Assembly (NCBI GenBank): GCA_028532985.1
Contig: JANCIK010000010.1
Location: forward strand, 2,728,001-2,792,000
Direction of reading: 5' to 3'
DNA from: Stropharia rugosoannulata
Taxonomy: Eukaryota; Basidiomycota; Agaricomycetes; Agaricales; Strophariaceae
DNA length: 64,000 nucleotides
Shown here one piece after another: positions 12,701 to 23,007 of the stretch. Both the position numbers and the translations under genes were made by a program. The notes below the pieces were generated by a model. That model searched no databases and was not told the origin of the DNA. It was given only the letters and a program-made list of their open reading frames with translations. The stretch's first letter is position 1; each line of letters starts with the position of its first letter.

Positions 12701-14949
12701 TCGAGTGATTGATCTGTTGGTCCTTTGGGTGCATCGTTGGCTTTAGGTTTATCCTCCACTCGGATATGTGCACGTTTGCACTCCTTGGCTACCTTGATCA
12801 ACCTTCGTACAATGCCCTGTAAATGAGTGTAAGAATTTATCTGAACAAGTGAAGTAAGCGGGACCTACTGTAGCATCGGAATGCTTAGTCAGGATAGGGT
12901 CGTTAACCAGGGTATTCAACCAGTCAGATAGCAACAGTCTCAGTTCAAGATTCGGTATAAAGTCCACAGTGAAGAATGTTAACAGCCAATATCGTAGAGC
13001 AACGAAGGTCCGAACGCGCACAATGCGCCTGACAGTCTCATCCTGAGCTGATGCAGGAGCTTGCAAAGCCCAGTGAAACCTGCAGATGAGAAGATGACAC
13101 AAATCAACCCCGCTCACGTAAGTCCTATAGGTGAGAAAGAAGTTTAACAGTTCGTCGTAGTTAAGATCGCTGGTGAGTTGAGCAATCCATCGTTCGATTG
13201 TCGCCGCAAGTAAAATCCTCGGTGCGGGAACATCCGGTAATTTCGCTGTAGGCTGTTCTGGAGACTTCAGCTTTGACACTTTGCTACTCCTCCTCTTTGA
13301 TACACTTGAGGATGAAACACTTGATAGTGCATTATCATTAAAACTGTCTCTAGAGATAGAGCGTAGGTCCTCGCTTTCTGGTTCGAGTGCTAATTCACCC
13401 CAAAGAACGAAGCGGGGGTCGTCGCGTGGAGTAGCGCTTTGATCATTTGAAAGTGATAGTTTGATGACCGTTGCGTCTTCCCCAGATTCTGGAACGAGCT
13501 TTTCGAATAGAGGCAGTCCGCGATATGTCTGCAACACATTGAAGACTTCTGTCGAATAATGTGACGAGAGACGCAGCGATTCAACAGAGGGAGTAATATT
13601 TAGCTGTGCATCTGCTTCATCGGACACTATCTCTTCTGTCTCTGGCTCTGCCTGGTCTGAGGATGATACCATGCTTAACCGGATGACTGAGGTAGGCCGG
13701 GATGCAGAACTTTCGGCTGAATTGACATCATCAATTGGAGGTATATCCATTTCCGAGATATTATCAGATGAAACTGCTTGACGAGCCGTAGCCGATGAAT
13801 CGAAAGACTGCATGAGTCGGATATGCCTGGGAGTTGGCAAGAGCTCCATGGCAGGCTTCTGTGATGGCAAACTGAAGACGACGCTAGGTCCAAAAGGTTG
13901 TGCAACCGTTGCTCGAGGTTTTCCGGTATCGGGAGACGCCAGGTCTGGATTAAAAAAGCTATGTGAAGAAAAGTTACTGGAAACACTGGACGCGGGAGTA
14001 AACCATTCCATGAGTTCTCCAAAGTGGTCGATTTTGCGTTCCGGTGGACCGGTACTGAAGGGGATACTGGGCCGGGGCAAATCAGCAGCCGTAACGCTCT
14101 GTGAATGTCCCCGCCCGGTCGCGGAGAAAGTAGGACCACTGGTGACGATGGGAGCAGCGCCAAACATGTCAGGTATTGATCGTGTCTTCCGCAGCTTTCG
14201 CGAAGACCCGGATGTTGTCGAGCTTGCAGTAGGCGGACGGCTAGCTGGCGCCATTGGTTTGGGGAACATCGCCTGAGTGAAATGAATACTCAATCTAGAA
14301 CGCCGTTTTGCCTTCGGCGAGTTAGAAGGGTCGCTAGTTTTTGAGTGAGCGATGCGGTCTTCGGCATCAACAGCAGCTGCGGCAGGTGCTGTTTCTTCAC
14401 GGTGACTAGAAGGGTTATTTAATTACAGCGACCCCAGAAGAAATGTACCTTTTACCTGAAACGATACATTGACCTGCCATGCTGGTTTACAAATCCCGTA
14501 ATGGCATAAGGCGAGCGCACTGAAACGCCAACTCCAAAAAGAACATCGTATCTCTTCTTTATTTCGCGGGCAACAACCCCTGATGACGTCTCGATGAAGC
14601 TTCCGTCAGCTATATAAGTAAATGTTTGAGTGCTATGTATAAGATTGAAGAAATATTAAGTACCGGCAACGGTTATATCAGCAGTTCCAACTTCTGAACC
14701 GAGAATACCTTCAATCCCACTATCATCCAAAATATCGGCAAGAACAAATGCAGGTCGGTGTGGAGAAACGGGAGCTAGATATGGCGTCGAGGAATCCGGC
14801 AACTTCAGTGTCGATGCGAGGGACGGAGCATCGGTTGACAAGAGATCCGGTGGGTCAATAATGGGTATCGGCGGAGAGGTCAAGGCCACGGGAGTATCAA
14901 TACACGATTCTTGAATGTCGGGGATGTCCGTCTGCAAAGTAGAGGACAT
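9733..14949 (-). CDS. Ras-family guanine nucleotide exchange factor with RasGEF_N and RasGEF domains
   Basis: Minus-strand exons 14664-14949, 14456-14609, 12869-14405, 10528-12816, 10143-10467 and 9733-10085 close to about 1647 aa. RasGEF_N lies near residues 545-680 (ATIERWIAQLTSDLNYDELL; FFLTYRTYVSG). The CDC25-type catalytic domain lies near 1310-1640: LARHFAMIDRELF, then SYGMSNFHTMTAVITALRNP and GIYLSQLRRHNTLPALID. About 630 disordered, acidic and Ser/Pro-rich residues separate them, an arrangement like yeast Lte1 (mitotic exit) more than Cdc25; that assignment is tentative. It would load GTP on a Ras-type GTPase at membranes or the cell cortex. No SH3 domain recognised. The gene shares a 415-bp divergent promoter with ASF1. 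Confidence 0.9.
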
Positions 14950-15084
14950 ATTTATTCCAAAATAAGAGAAAACTGAGGATGTACTGATCAGTATGACATG
15001 CTCAGGAACGGGAAGAAGTTGGGGTGTAAAGGTGAGATCGCGGATTCAGAAACGTATATTTGATACAGTAAGCGTCAGTTCTGT

Positions 15085-15120
15085 GTCGTCACCGTCGTCG
15101 CCGTCGTAGTCGCCGTCGTC
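15085..15120. repeat. Imperfect (CGT/CGC) trinucleotide tract
   Basis: About 36 nt of interrupted GTC/GTCGCC triplets within the divergent promoter, probably length-polymorphic between strains. Confidence 0.7.
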
Positions 15121-15224
15121 AAAGAGAAAGGAGTGCTGAGTAAATGCAAGAAACAGAAGTACAAGATGCTAGGCCCAGCACTCAGCCCGTGGAAAACAAG
15201 GGCAAGTCACATGAAATAACCAAA

Positions 15225-15240
15225 GTCACGTGTTGTGACT
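15225..15240. promoter_or_regulatory. CACGTG E-box in an inverted repeat
   Basis: AGTCACGTGTTGTGACT contains the palindrome CACGTG at 15227-15232 and inverted AGTCAC/GTGACT arms. CACGTG is the core site of bHLH factors in fungi (Cbf1/Pho4 type). Function here is inferred. Confidence 0.4.
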
Positions 15241-15269
15241 AAATCGTCAGAGCGTCGGCGGTGTCACGA

Positions 15270-15275
15270 ACGCGT
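15270..15275. promoter_or_regulatory. ACGCGT (MCB-like) site upstream of ASF1
   Basis: AACGCGTC lies about 90 bp before the ASF1 ATG. ACGCGT is the MBF (Mbp1/Swi6) site of G1/S genes in yeasts. The hexamer also occurs inside coding sequence in this window (for example 15674, 17537), so the site alone is weak evidence. Confidence 0.4.
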
Positions 15276-15364
15276 CAAAGCTATAACTTTGACTTAACCA
15301 CAACTCTCATCCACCTTTTTGTACTTTTACTCGAGCCTTGCGTCTGCCATTACCGCCCCTGATC

Positions 15365-16118
15365 ATGGCTGTTACTATCAGGGTAAGCCCATCCGTACTA
15401 CCAAAAGTCTCTGATCTAATCTCATTCCCAGAACGTTGAATTTATGAATAATCCAGCGCGTTTCTCCGACGTATATCGATTCCGTGTAACATTCGAGTGT
15501 ATAGCTCCATTGGAAGACGGTAAATGAAGAAATCATCATATTAGATGTCAACTAATAACTGATATGTCTTCCAGATCTTGAATGGAAACTTATCTTTGTA
15601 TCTTGTCCCGGTGACGAAGCCCTTGATCAAGAACTAGACGACTGCCTTGTTGGACCCATACCACAAGGAATCAACGCGTTCGAATTTGAAGGATCAGCTC
15701 CAGATCCCTCGCGGATACCCGAAGAAGATGTTTTGGGGGTAGCTGCTCTTATCCTGACGGGGTCGTACAGGGATCAAGAGTTCGTGCGCGTGGGCTACTA
15801 TCAGAATACGGAATACGACAACGAGGAGATGAAGGAAACACCCCCACCAAAAATTATGTTCAACCGACTGGTCCGTGATATAAGCACAAAACCCCGCGTA
15901 ACGCGTTTCCACATCAAATGGCGAGTTCCCTGTTTATCGTCTTGTATTTTGTGAGTATTAACCTACCACTTGAGTTTAGGGATGTGTCGCCGCCTCAGCC
16001 TGCGCAAACTGCCTTGGGTGCTGCCACGTCTGCCCCTGTACCATCAGCAGATGACATCAATAATGGAGACGACGACATGGAAGTGGACTCGTCGAAACCT
16101 CCCAATGGCTCGTCATGA
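15365..16118 (+). CDS. ASF1: Histone H3-H4 chaperone Asf1
   Basis: Exons 15365-15382, 15432-15519, 15575-15920 and 15980-16118 give 196 aa. Asf1 binds an H3-H4 dimer and hands it to CAF-1 or HIRA during nucleosome assembly in the nucleus. The conserved immunoglobulin-like core is complete: [62 protein letters not shown] and [11 protein letters not shown] short acidic tail ([10 protein letters not shown]) follows, as in fungal orthologs. The first exon codes only six residues. The third intron is taken as GC-AG (15921-15979), because only that splice restores the family's W-D at the end of the core; a GT donor at 15951 would leave a 29-nt intron. Divergent from the RasGEF; convergent with MCM10. 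Confidence 0.95.
15921..15979 (+). other. GC-AG intron in ASF1
   Basis: This 59-nt intron begins gcgagt and ends tttag. Its length matches the gene's other introns, and removal gives IKW-DVSPP in frame. All other introns I resolved here begin with GT. Confidence 0.75.
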
Positions 16119-16621
16119 CCAACAGGTTGCTTATGTATAATTCATTTATCTTGTCTGCCCATACACTTATCTCTTGTAGTTTTCTATACATGGAAGAACT
16201 GTCTATGCTTTTGTAGCTCTGCTAGTGATTGAAAATATAGTCTGTGTTGAAACAAACATGCCAATGAAGGCAAGGTCCGCTTCCAAAATCCAAAGGCCAC
16301 CGTCCCAAATGGAAGGTATCCTGATCATATGGGGCGAGTGGCTCAATGTTGAACCAGCCTTTTTTATTGACTTCCATTCGCGAGCTTATTGATTGTGTCC
16401 ACCGCTCTAAATCTATCTGCTTGTATAATATCTGCAATTATCAAGCGGCCATTTTTAAGCTTGAACGTCTGCCAAGGGATTTCAAATGTAAACAAATACT
16501 GTGTCCCATATTTTGCTAATGATAAATGATACAACTACGATAAATATGTATTATACACTTGTATACATGTGAATCTGCATGTCGCTCAAGTCGAGCGTTC
16601 CCTCTAAATATAATAGTGTGG
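16119..16621. other. Convergent intergenic region, ASF1 / MCM10
   Basis: About 500 bp of 3' flanks. The minus frame at 16222-16437 has no splice support or family resemblance. Nothing else seen. Confidence 0.5.
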
Positions 16622-18968
16622 TTAGAAGTCATCTAGATCAACCATCTTCTCAGAGGAATCGGGCTGGTTATCCACAGATTTGTCGTGACCTTCTTCCTTG
16701 CCAACATCGTCCCCTGTCCCCACATGGGAATCGGAATCATCTACAACCTCTCGCACTGGGGCTCTCACTCCAGATCGAACCCGAGGCCCGGGTTTGGGTC
16801 CTAGTTCAGGATCCTTCCGGGCCATCCGCACAGCTTCAAGGGCATCCAACTACGCAATGTTAGATAATAATAAAAAGTGTAAGTGAGCAAATATGGTTGC
16901 ATACCTTATTCTTAATGGCCTCGTTGTTCACTTTCTTGTGCTTCAAGGTCATTTTCAACCCAGGATCGAAACCCAATGATTTGATTATTCCCGCAGAATA
17001 AGCCGTTTTTGGTGCATCGTTGTCTGAATCGTGCTCCTCTGGCTCTATCTTCCTTTTCTTGCCATCCTTATCCTTCTGACTGCCCTTCCCGACGTCACCA
17101 ACATGACCCACCTGCCTAGCCTTCATGACCGCTCGCATCCCATCTTTGTCTCTGGCCAGGAGTTTTTGCAGTGCGTCATCCCCATCTTTTGCATCTCTTC
17201 GCCGGGCTTTTGCCTGTCCCTCCCGCCCGATAGACTCAGCAGCGTAGAGTGTTCGCGAGTCCGATGAAGTTCCACTGACAACATGTCCGGAAATCATGTA
17301 CGTTGCTTGCCCACCTGCGCTTTTCTCCTCGGGTTTCAACCCCCACTGTTTCCGCGGATCGTAGTCGTGTTTGCGTTTATGAGTAGGTTGAGCAGTCATA
17401 CCCCCCGTGCTACAAATTAATGTTGGATAAAAATGTATGAATGTATTTCTCTTGGCACATACCCAATAGAGAATTCTGGACGCGCTGCCCGTCGATGTTG
17501 CACCGCGGACTGTAAATGATAATCACAGACCTCATTGACGCGTTTATCGCACCAACTTCCGCAGACCTTCCCGTCCTTTTTTCGCACCTGGCACATCCCT
17601 AGGTCACGACAACGCCCTACAACGATGATAGAGTTGGAGGTTTCTGGTGTTACCGCTAAAACATTATCGACTGGGTGGGGTTTATCGGAGGCGCGCTGCG
17701 TAAAGAGTCAGGTTGAATGGCACAATGAAGGAATGCAACTCGAACTTACCTGGAATGGCTTCATGACCTTTGGATTTAGCAAAGCGACGACATCTCCTTC
17801 CCTCATGTTTGTAAGATTTTCAAAAGCCCCTCCACTTCCTCCCCGGTACAATTTTGTCCGTTTCTGCCCGTCCACCTCCACGTATTCAATTGAGTCTGCT
17901 TCGAACAATAGTAACGTCAAGAACGCATCTCCGCGAATAACCGCTTTACTGGAGGAAGAGTGTCCAGAGCGGGCTCCGAAGTCAATAAGCTTGATATTCA
18001 CAAACTTCTTCCCGGGCCTTTCTGGCTCGGCCTTCGCCTTGCCCTTCCAAGATTTCCGCGTCTCGCTTTGTTCACCCTCCTCACGTTCTATCTTCACCGG
18101 CGGTCGCGTAAACTTGATTGGACTTCGTTCAGCAACTACCGCGATCGTAATCCAATCCCCTGCAACTGGTACTTCATAACCTTGTTTGTCCGGAAGCAGG
18201 CGAATGGCAGAATATAATCGAGATGGGGATATATAATATCGTTCACTAAAGAATGAGCTGAATTCTTCATGTGGAATTACTCGAGAACTTTGAATTGTCA
18301 GAATCATTTCGTGTGCGATGTAAATAGTACATACCTGAGATTGATCCCTGAGTGAGGCTCCAACCGCTCAAAGTCTGGGTCGTCTTGTGGCGCAGCATGC
18401 TCATAGGGACCAACTTCGAGGTTCTCAACAAGTGCCAACCTTTCGTCGCGTTTCTGAGCCAGACGTTCGTCTGGCTGTGGCCTATGTCGCGTAGGATTGT
18501 CTGTGAATCCTGTTGATTTGACAACCTGGGCCGTATCTTCATCCAAGTCCGTAATCTTGTGGGCACTTGAGAGTTTGGTGATTAAACTTGATGGTTCTAC
18601 CTTCTTAAAGCTATTTTCTGACGGCTTGGGCTTGGTAGTGGGTATTGCAGAGTTTTGCTGTGGCGCCGTTTTGAATACAGGCCGACTTAGCGGTTCCGCG
18701 GCAAAGTCTTGTTGAAGCTTCCTCTTCTTTTCTGATCTGCGAGTCTCAGACACGTTCCATGGCAAGTACTGTCTGCCCACCTACTTGGAGAAGGAGTAGC
18801 CGGTGCTAATGTAACTGATTCGGTGGCCTTGCGTTTAGGCGACTTTGGTTGAGCAGTGATTTCAGTAGGTGATTCTGGTACAAGCTTCTTCTGCAATTCT
18901 GCAATCTGGCGTTTGATCTCTGCCTGAGATAAGGCTTTAGCATGATTTCTGGAAGATGAGGATTCCAT
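16622..18968 (-). CDS. MCM10: DNA replication initiation factor Mcm10
   Basis: Minus-strand exons 18781-18968, 18335-18736, 17750-18287, 17463-17695, 16905-17409 and 16622-16849 close to 697 aa. Mcm10 activates the CMG helicase and links it to DNA polymerase alpha at origins. The N-terminus has a short coiled-coil-like helix (AEIKRQIAELQKKL). Residues about 200-376 form the OB-fold (SERYYISPSRLYSAIRLL; GDWITIAVVAERSPIKF; NMREGDVVALLNPKV). Residues about 380-450 carry the zinc-binding block: GRCRDLGMCQVR, KVCGSWCDKRVNEVCDYH (Cys 405, 411, 421, 425, 433; His 436). QHRRAARPEF then leads to a basic, KKRK-containing C-terminus, likely nuclear localisation. The first intron donor (AG|gtgggc) was chosen because it alone restores frame. 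An ACGCGT site lies 31 bp upstream. Confidence 0.95.
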
Positions 18969-20598
18969 GATGACGGAAGATTAACTTGTCAAGCTCCAAC
19001 GCGTCGCGTCAACTCAGTTTCAAGGTCCGTGAACAACGCGTTATTTGGCCATGCTTTGCCCAATTTGGCCTAGACGCCCACGGACTTTATCATTCCTCGG
19101 CATGTCGGCGTGTGTCCAACTACCGCCTGTTGGTGGGGAATCCCTCAAAACAACAGTTGGAAAAAAGAAATGCTACGCACGCAAAGACAACTAATTTACA
19201 CAAGATAGTGTTCCAAAGCCTATACTTTAAAACGGCCAATAATGACCGCTTGTTTATGTACTAGTTAGTGGGTGACAAATTATCGTCAACTCGGCTAATG
19301 TTATCATTGTTTAACTGTTGACCATAATACGCCGTACAGGTCGACAGACGATAGACTCAATAAATAGCTTGTACATATTTCTTTTCACCGTCCAAAACAC
19401 CTGTTTTAGTGGATTCCATTTGTATGTGGCAGGAGCACCCTAATTTAGCTCACTTTTTCAGATTAAGGAAACTCCGCGGACTCTACCACATATATTTCAA
19501 TATGATGCTTAAGCCTACCTGGTTATAGAATAATCACTGCATGTTCTGCCGCAAGAAACTTGTACTTAGTGACGACAGCCCTCTGAGGAAGAATGTTAAG
19601 AGTTCTTTTATGGTGGCTCGGTTACAAAGACCGAACGGAATGCAAAGTACTGTATATCGAGCCTCATGATCGATATAACGAACAACATACACTGCTTCCA
19701 ACCAATTCATTCTAAAACTTTGAGTTGCTGGATGATAACAGGATGGGTTTCAACCATCCAGAACTAGTCCAGTAAGGCTCATCATCTACTTTATGCTTGT
19801 GAACAGCTATATATTTAGGTCGATGGGCGTCCTCCAGCCTAGTGAAAAATACTGAAGTTGTTCAGGTACCACGGTGCTGTGAATGCTATCTCATAATATG
19901 GGCTGCTAAATTGTATAATAATAAAGTTCGTTCTCTTCCGAAACCCCCACAAGGGATATATGTGATAGACATGTTGGCTTATTAAACTCGTGTGTTAGTT
20001 GTTGCATGACCACAACTGTGGCGTTGTCAGCTTCGCTTCCGGACTATGTATATATGTCCAGCTCATGATGTCCAGCTCACGGCTTGGTTGCCGCCGTGCC
20101 TCCAATCATAAACCCATGTGACGCAAGCAGGCAGTCCTCGAACAAGAGTTTTACAATTGAAAGCGTGACAAAATTCTTGCGGCCAATAGCCGTCTATCAT
20201 TAGCATTTTCTTCCCATCGCACCGTGTCTATGCATTCTATGTTGGGTACTTGCTTTGTTGTTTGGCTGCAAAGAAACCCTATGCCTTTTGTTTGTTTATA
20301 TCATCCCATAGTATCTTTGCCAGTGTACCCAGAGTTTCAGAGTCGGCACGGAAAGTAGTCCTCTTACCCCTTAAAACGCCACAAAATCGGGTTTGACCTC
20401 GGAGATAAATTCATTAATGGACGTCCATATACAGTAAACGAACACTTGAGATGGGGCAAGGTGCGGCAAGAGTGCACAGGATATCTAAAATTGCGGCTGC
20501 GGAAAATGCCGCGCTTTTCAAATGCCAACAACCGCTGATTTGGGATCGCCAGTTACTCTTTGCCACTTCCTCTCACCTCCGTGGTGTGCATTTTTACA
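18969..20598. other. Intergenic region, MCM10 / 20599 gene
   Basis: About 1.6 kb holding both 5' flanks. Short frames only (18986-19264, 20451-20657), none with splice continuity or recognised domains. No repeat or transposon remnant identified. Confidence 0.45.
18999..19004. promoter_or_regulatory. ACGCGT (MCB-like) site upstream of MCM10
   Basis: AACGCGTCGCGTCAAC lies about 31 bp before the MCM10 ATG, with a second overlapping CGCGTC. MBF-type G1/S control is inferred from the motif and the gene's role. Confidence 0.4.
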
Positions 20599-21769
20599 AT
20601 GTCATCCAGCACATCATCCACCATGCTCTACCACTCTTATTCACACTCACATTTTAAACTGCCACAGCGTCCTCTATCACGAGGCGATTCATTGGCACAA
20701 ACATACAGATTAGAGGCAAAAATTGCGGATCTCACTTATTGTATCCAATACATTTCCAATATGCTCTCTTCTGTAAAAGAGATCCTCGAGCTTCTCAGCT
20801 CAGAGCATTTTAATTTTGCTCATTACCAAGAACAGGTAGAGTCCCATTCAAGCCTCAGTGCTAGCACTATACCAGTATATTTCGGTTACTAATGGCCCGA
20901 CGACAGATCATCGTACTGACTGAGGTAAAGAGCTCAACCCCTGACTCCCATAATCTGACTTTAACCGCTGTTGATTTTTAAAAGCTGGCACGTAAAACTC
21001 TAGAATCATCTGGAGTCGTGCTGTTTCTCTGGGCCTCGTGCCCGACGCACCTCTTGCCCCAAAAGTCAGTTTACATAGAGCTCCTAAGAATGCTCCAATC
21101 CAAAGAGCACTGTATAGATACTACGCTACAGAGTAAGCTACTCCGCAATGATTAGCACTCACAGGGTACCATACTCACTGTCGCATTGTTTGTTGACGTT
21201 GCCATACAGAACGTCTACGGTCCTTACTAATGCCTTTGACGTCGACGTTCAAGATCTGCCCGCCGAATCAGACCATTACTTTAGCTAGACAGAGGGCCCA
21301 CTCGGAGAGCTCTACTCCACTGATACGTAATTCGTCATCAGCGAGAGGGCTTCCAGAGCCCTCGTCTGCTGCACTAGATACGCAGTCATTTAACATGCTT
21401 CGTGAGTCCACAGGAATGACACAGCCTCGTGTATCTCATGCTGACTCGACATATTTAGCACCTGATGCCTTTCCTGCTGTGCATGATCATATACACAGCA
21501 GCACTTCCCATGAACAGGGGCCAAGCAATTTGCCCCTTTGGGATGAGGATGAGCTTCTCGACAGTTCCAGCGGCCGTAGGGCCCGGACTCGCAGTCCGAG
21601 GTCACGCAATGATTCGAGTGTTGAAGATGACCAGGAAAATGTGGCTCCGGAGGGAGTTGCTTTCCAACCGCCTCGCGCCCGACAGCGCTTCGGGATTTTC
21701 TTGACTGGAAAGTCCTCAATGCTGAGTAATCACAACCGTAAAGAACGAGCGGGAAGGCCTACACATTGA
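20599..21769 (+). CDS. Uncharacterised protein with N-terminal helical region and 18-nt exon
   Basis: Exons 20599-20835, 20907-20924, 20985-21132 and 21210-21769 close to 320 aa. I do not recognise the family. Residues about 30-100 are predicted helical and Leu-rich (YRLEAKIADLTYCIQYISNM; VKEILELLSS; IIVLTELARKTLESSG), likely an oligomerising coiled coil. Residues 100-145 (VLFLWASCPTHLLP; YIELLRMLQSKEHC) are moderately hydrophobic. The rest is disordered, Ser/Pro/Arg-rich and acidic (LWDEDELLDSSSGRRARTRS; SSVEDDQENVAPEG). The 18-nt exon codes IIVLTE and is flanked by consensus sites. No signal peptide. SRNDSSVEDDQEN could be a phosphorylation-rich stretch. Confidence 0.7.
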
Positions 21770-23007
21770 CTCTGAAAGCCCTTTTGCGTTGTTATGTATA
21801 TCTCTTTCCATTGCTACAGATTGATCTTCCCGATCAGATTTTATACATTCCCAGTAGGGTAGCTAACTTTTTTGTGTTCTGGTAGACTGCACAGCGTCGA
21901 TTACTGTTCCGATTGAAACGTTAGAATATGATATGTACACTTCTCACACCAAATTCCGCTGTAGTAAAAAAAAACCGTATCGGCAGAAATATCCCCCTTG
22001 TACAATACATGTATTGGTTCTACCACCTGTTATTGTAAAGAACAGGTATGTTGTAGATGCTAGTAAGCTACGTCCAGTCCCAACTGTCCACATCACATAG
22101 TATGCTCCATGCCACGAATTTGCCACTTCCCCAATGGAATCTCTAATATAAGATTCTTTTCATCGTGCCAGTCATATTCTTCGCACTAATAAATTCACCG
22201 CGAGTGCTTTTTTATATACTTCTAAGTACTAGTGCTGCCACGCATGTCGGGGCGTTATTCTCATGGATCAGAGCAGATCTATTTTGAGATACAAAATACC
22301 ATGCTTTCTTGATAACTCCCCCCGTAACTCCTACTGCAATCCAATGGTATTCTTATGCTAGATAACCGTAGTGAACGCTCATCAAAAATACCCAGGTCCC
22401 TTTTGTCACTATCCAAGTGTATGATAGACATCTACTGGGAGATAATAAACGACCAGTTCTAGGGAAAGAATATACCACAATAACGTAAGGACATTATGCC
22501 TCCGAAAGGCTAGGAAACGTCCCGTATTCTTGCGCTGAGCGCTCATCGTCCTGCGGTTAATTTTGTGTTACCCTGTCACCCACCCCTTAATTTTAACCCA
22601 AGAACTACGTGTCACTACGGCGACATCAGATATATAAACACGCGAACTTGAAGTAACTCATACGCGGCTCCGTAAATGAACCACCTCAAATTTCTGCTAA
22701 AAATAACGCACTTACGCTCGTATTCGAGCTCGTATGTACATGGACACCAGATACATCAACCGTTCCTTTCTGGCAAGCGCGGAGTGTAAACATGATGGGT
22801 TAACCAAAAATAGGTTGTAGTAGCTTCTATATCACGTGGGAATATCGGTTGACGTTTGAGCGCCTATTTGCAGGATTTATAGTTGTATATATTTTTTCCG
22901 TTCGGTACAGTACGCCAGAGTACTTGAATATGGTTGACTATGAGATACACTATGATAAAAGGTAGATTAAGTATGTAGTTCTAACCAGATAACAAACCTA
23001 GGCCTGA
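21770..23007. other. Intergenic region, convergent
   Basis: About 1.2 kb of A/T-rich sequence between convergent genes. I found no frame with coding character and no repeat. Confidence 0.5.

Larger units (their letters stand above)
14950..15364. promoter_or_regulatory. Divergent promoter, RasGEF / ASF1
   Basis: 415 bp separates the two start codons, so one region must serve both genes. It carries a CGT-type trinucleotide tract, a CACGTG element inside an inverted repeat and an ACGCGT box, listed separately. Confidence 0.6.
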
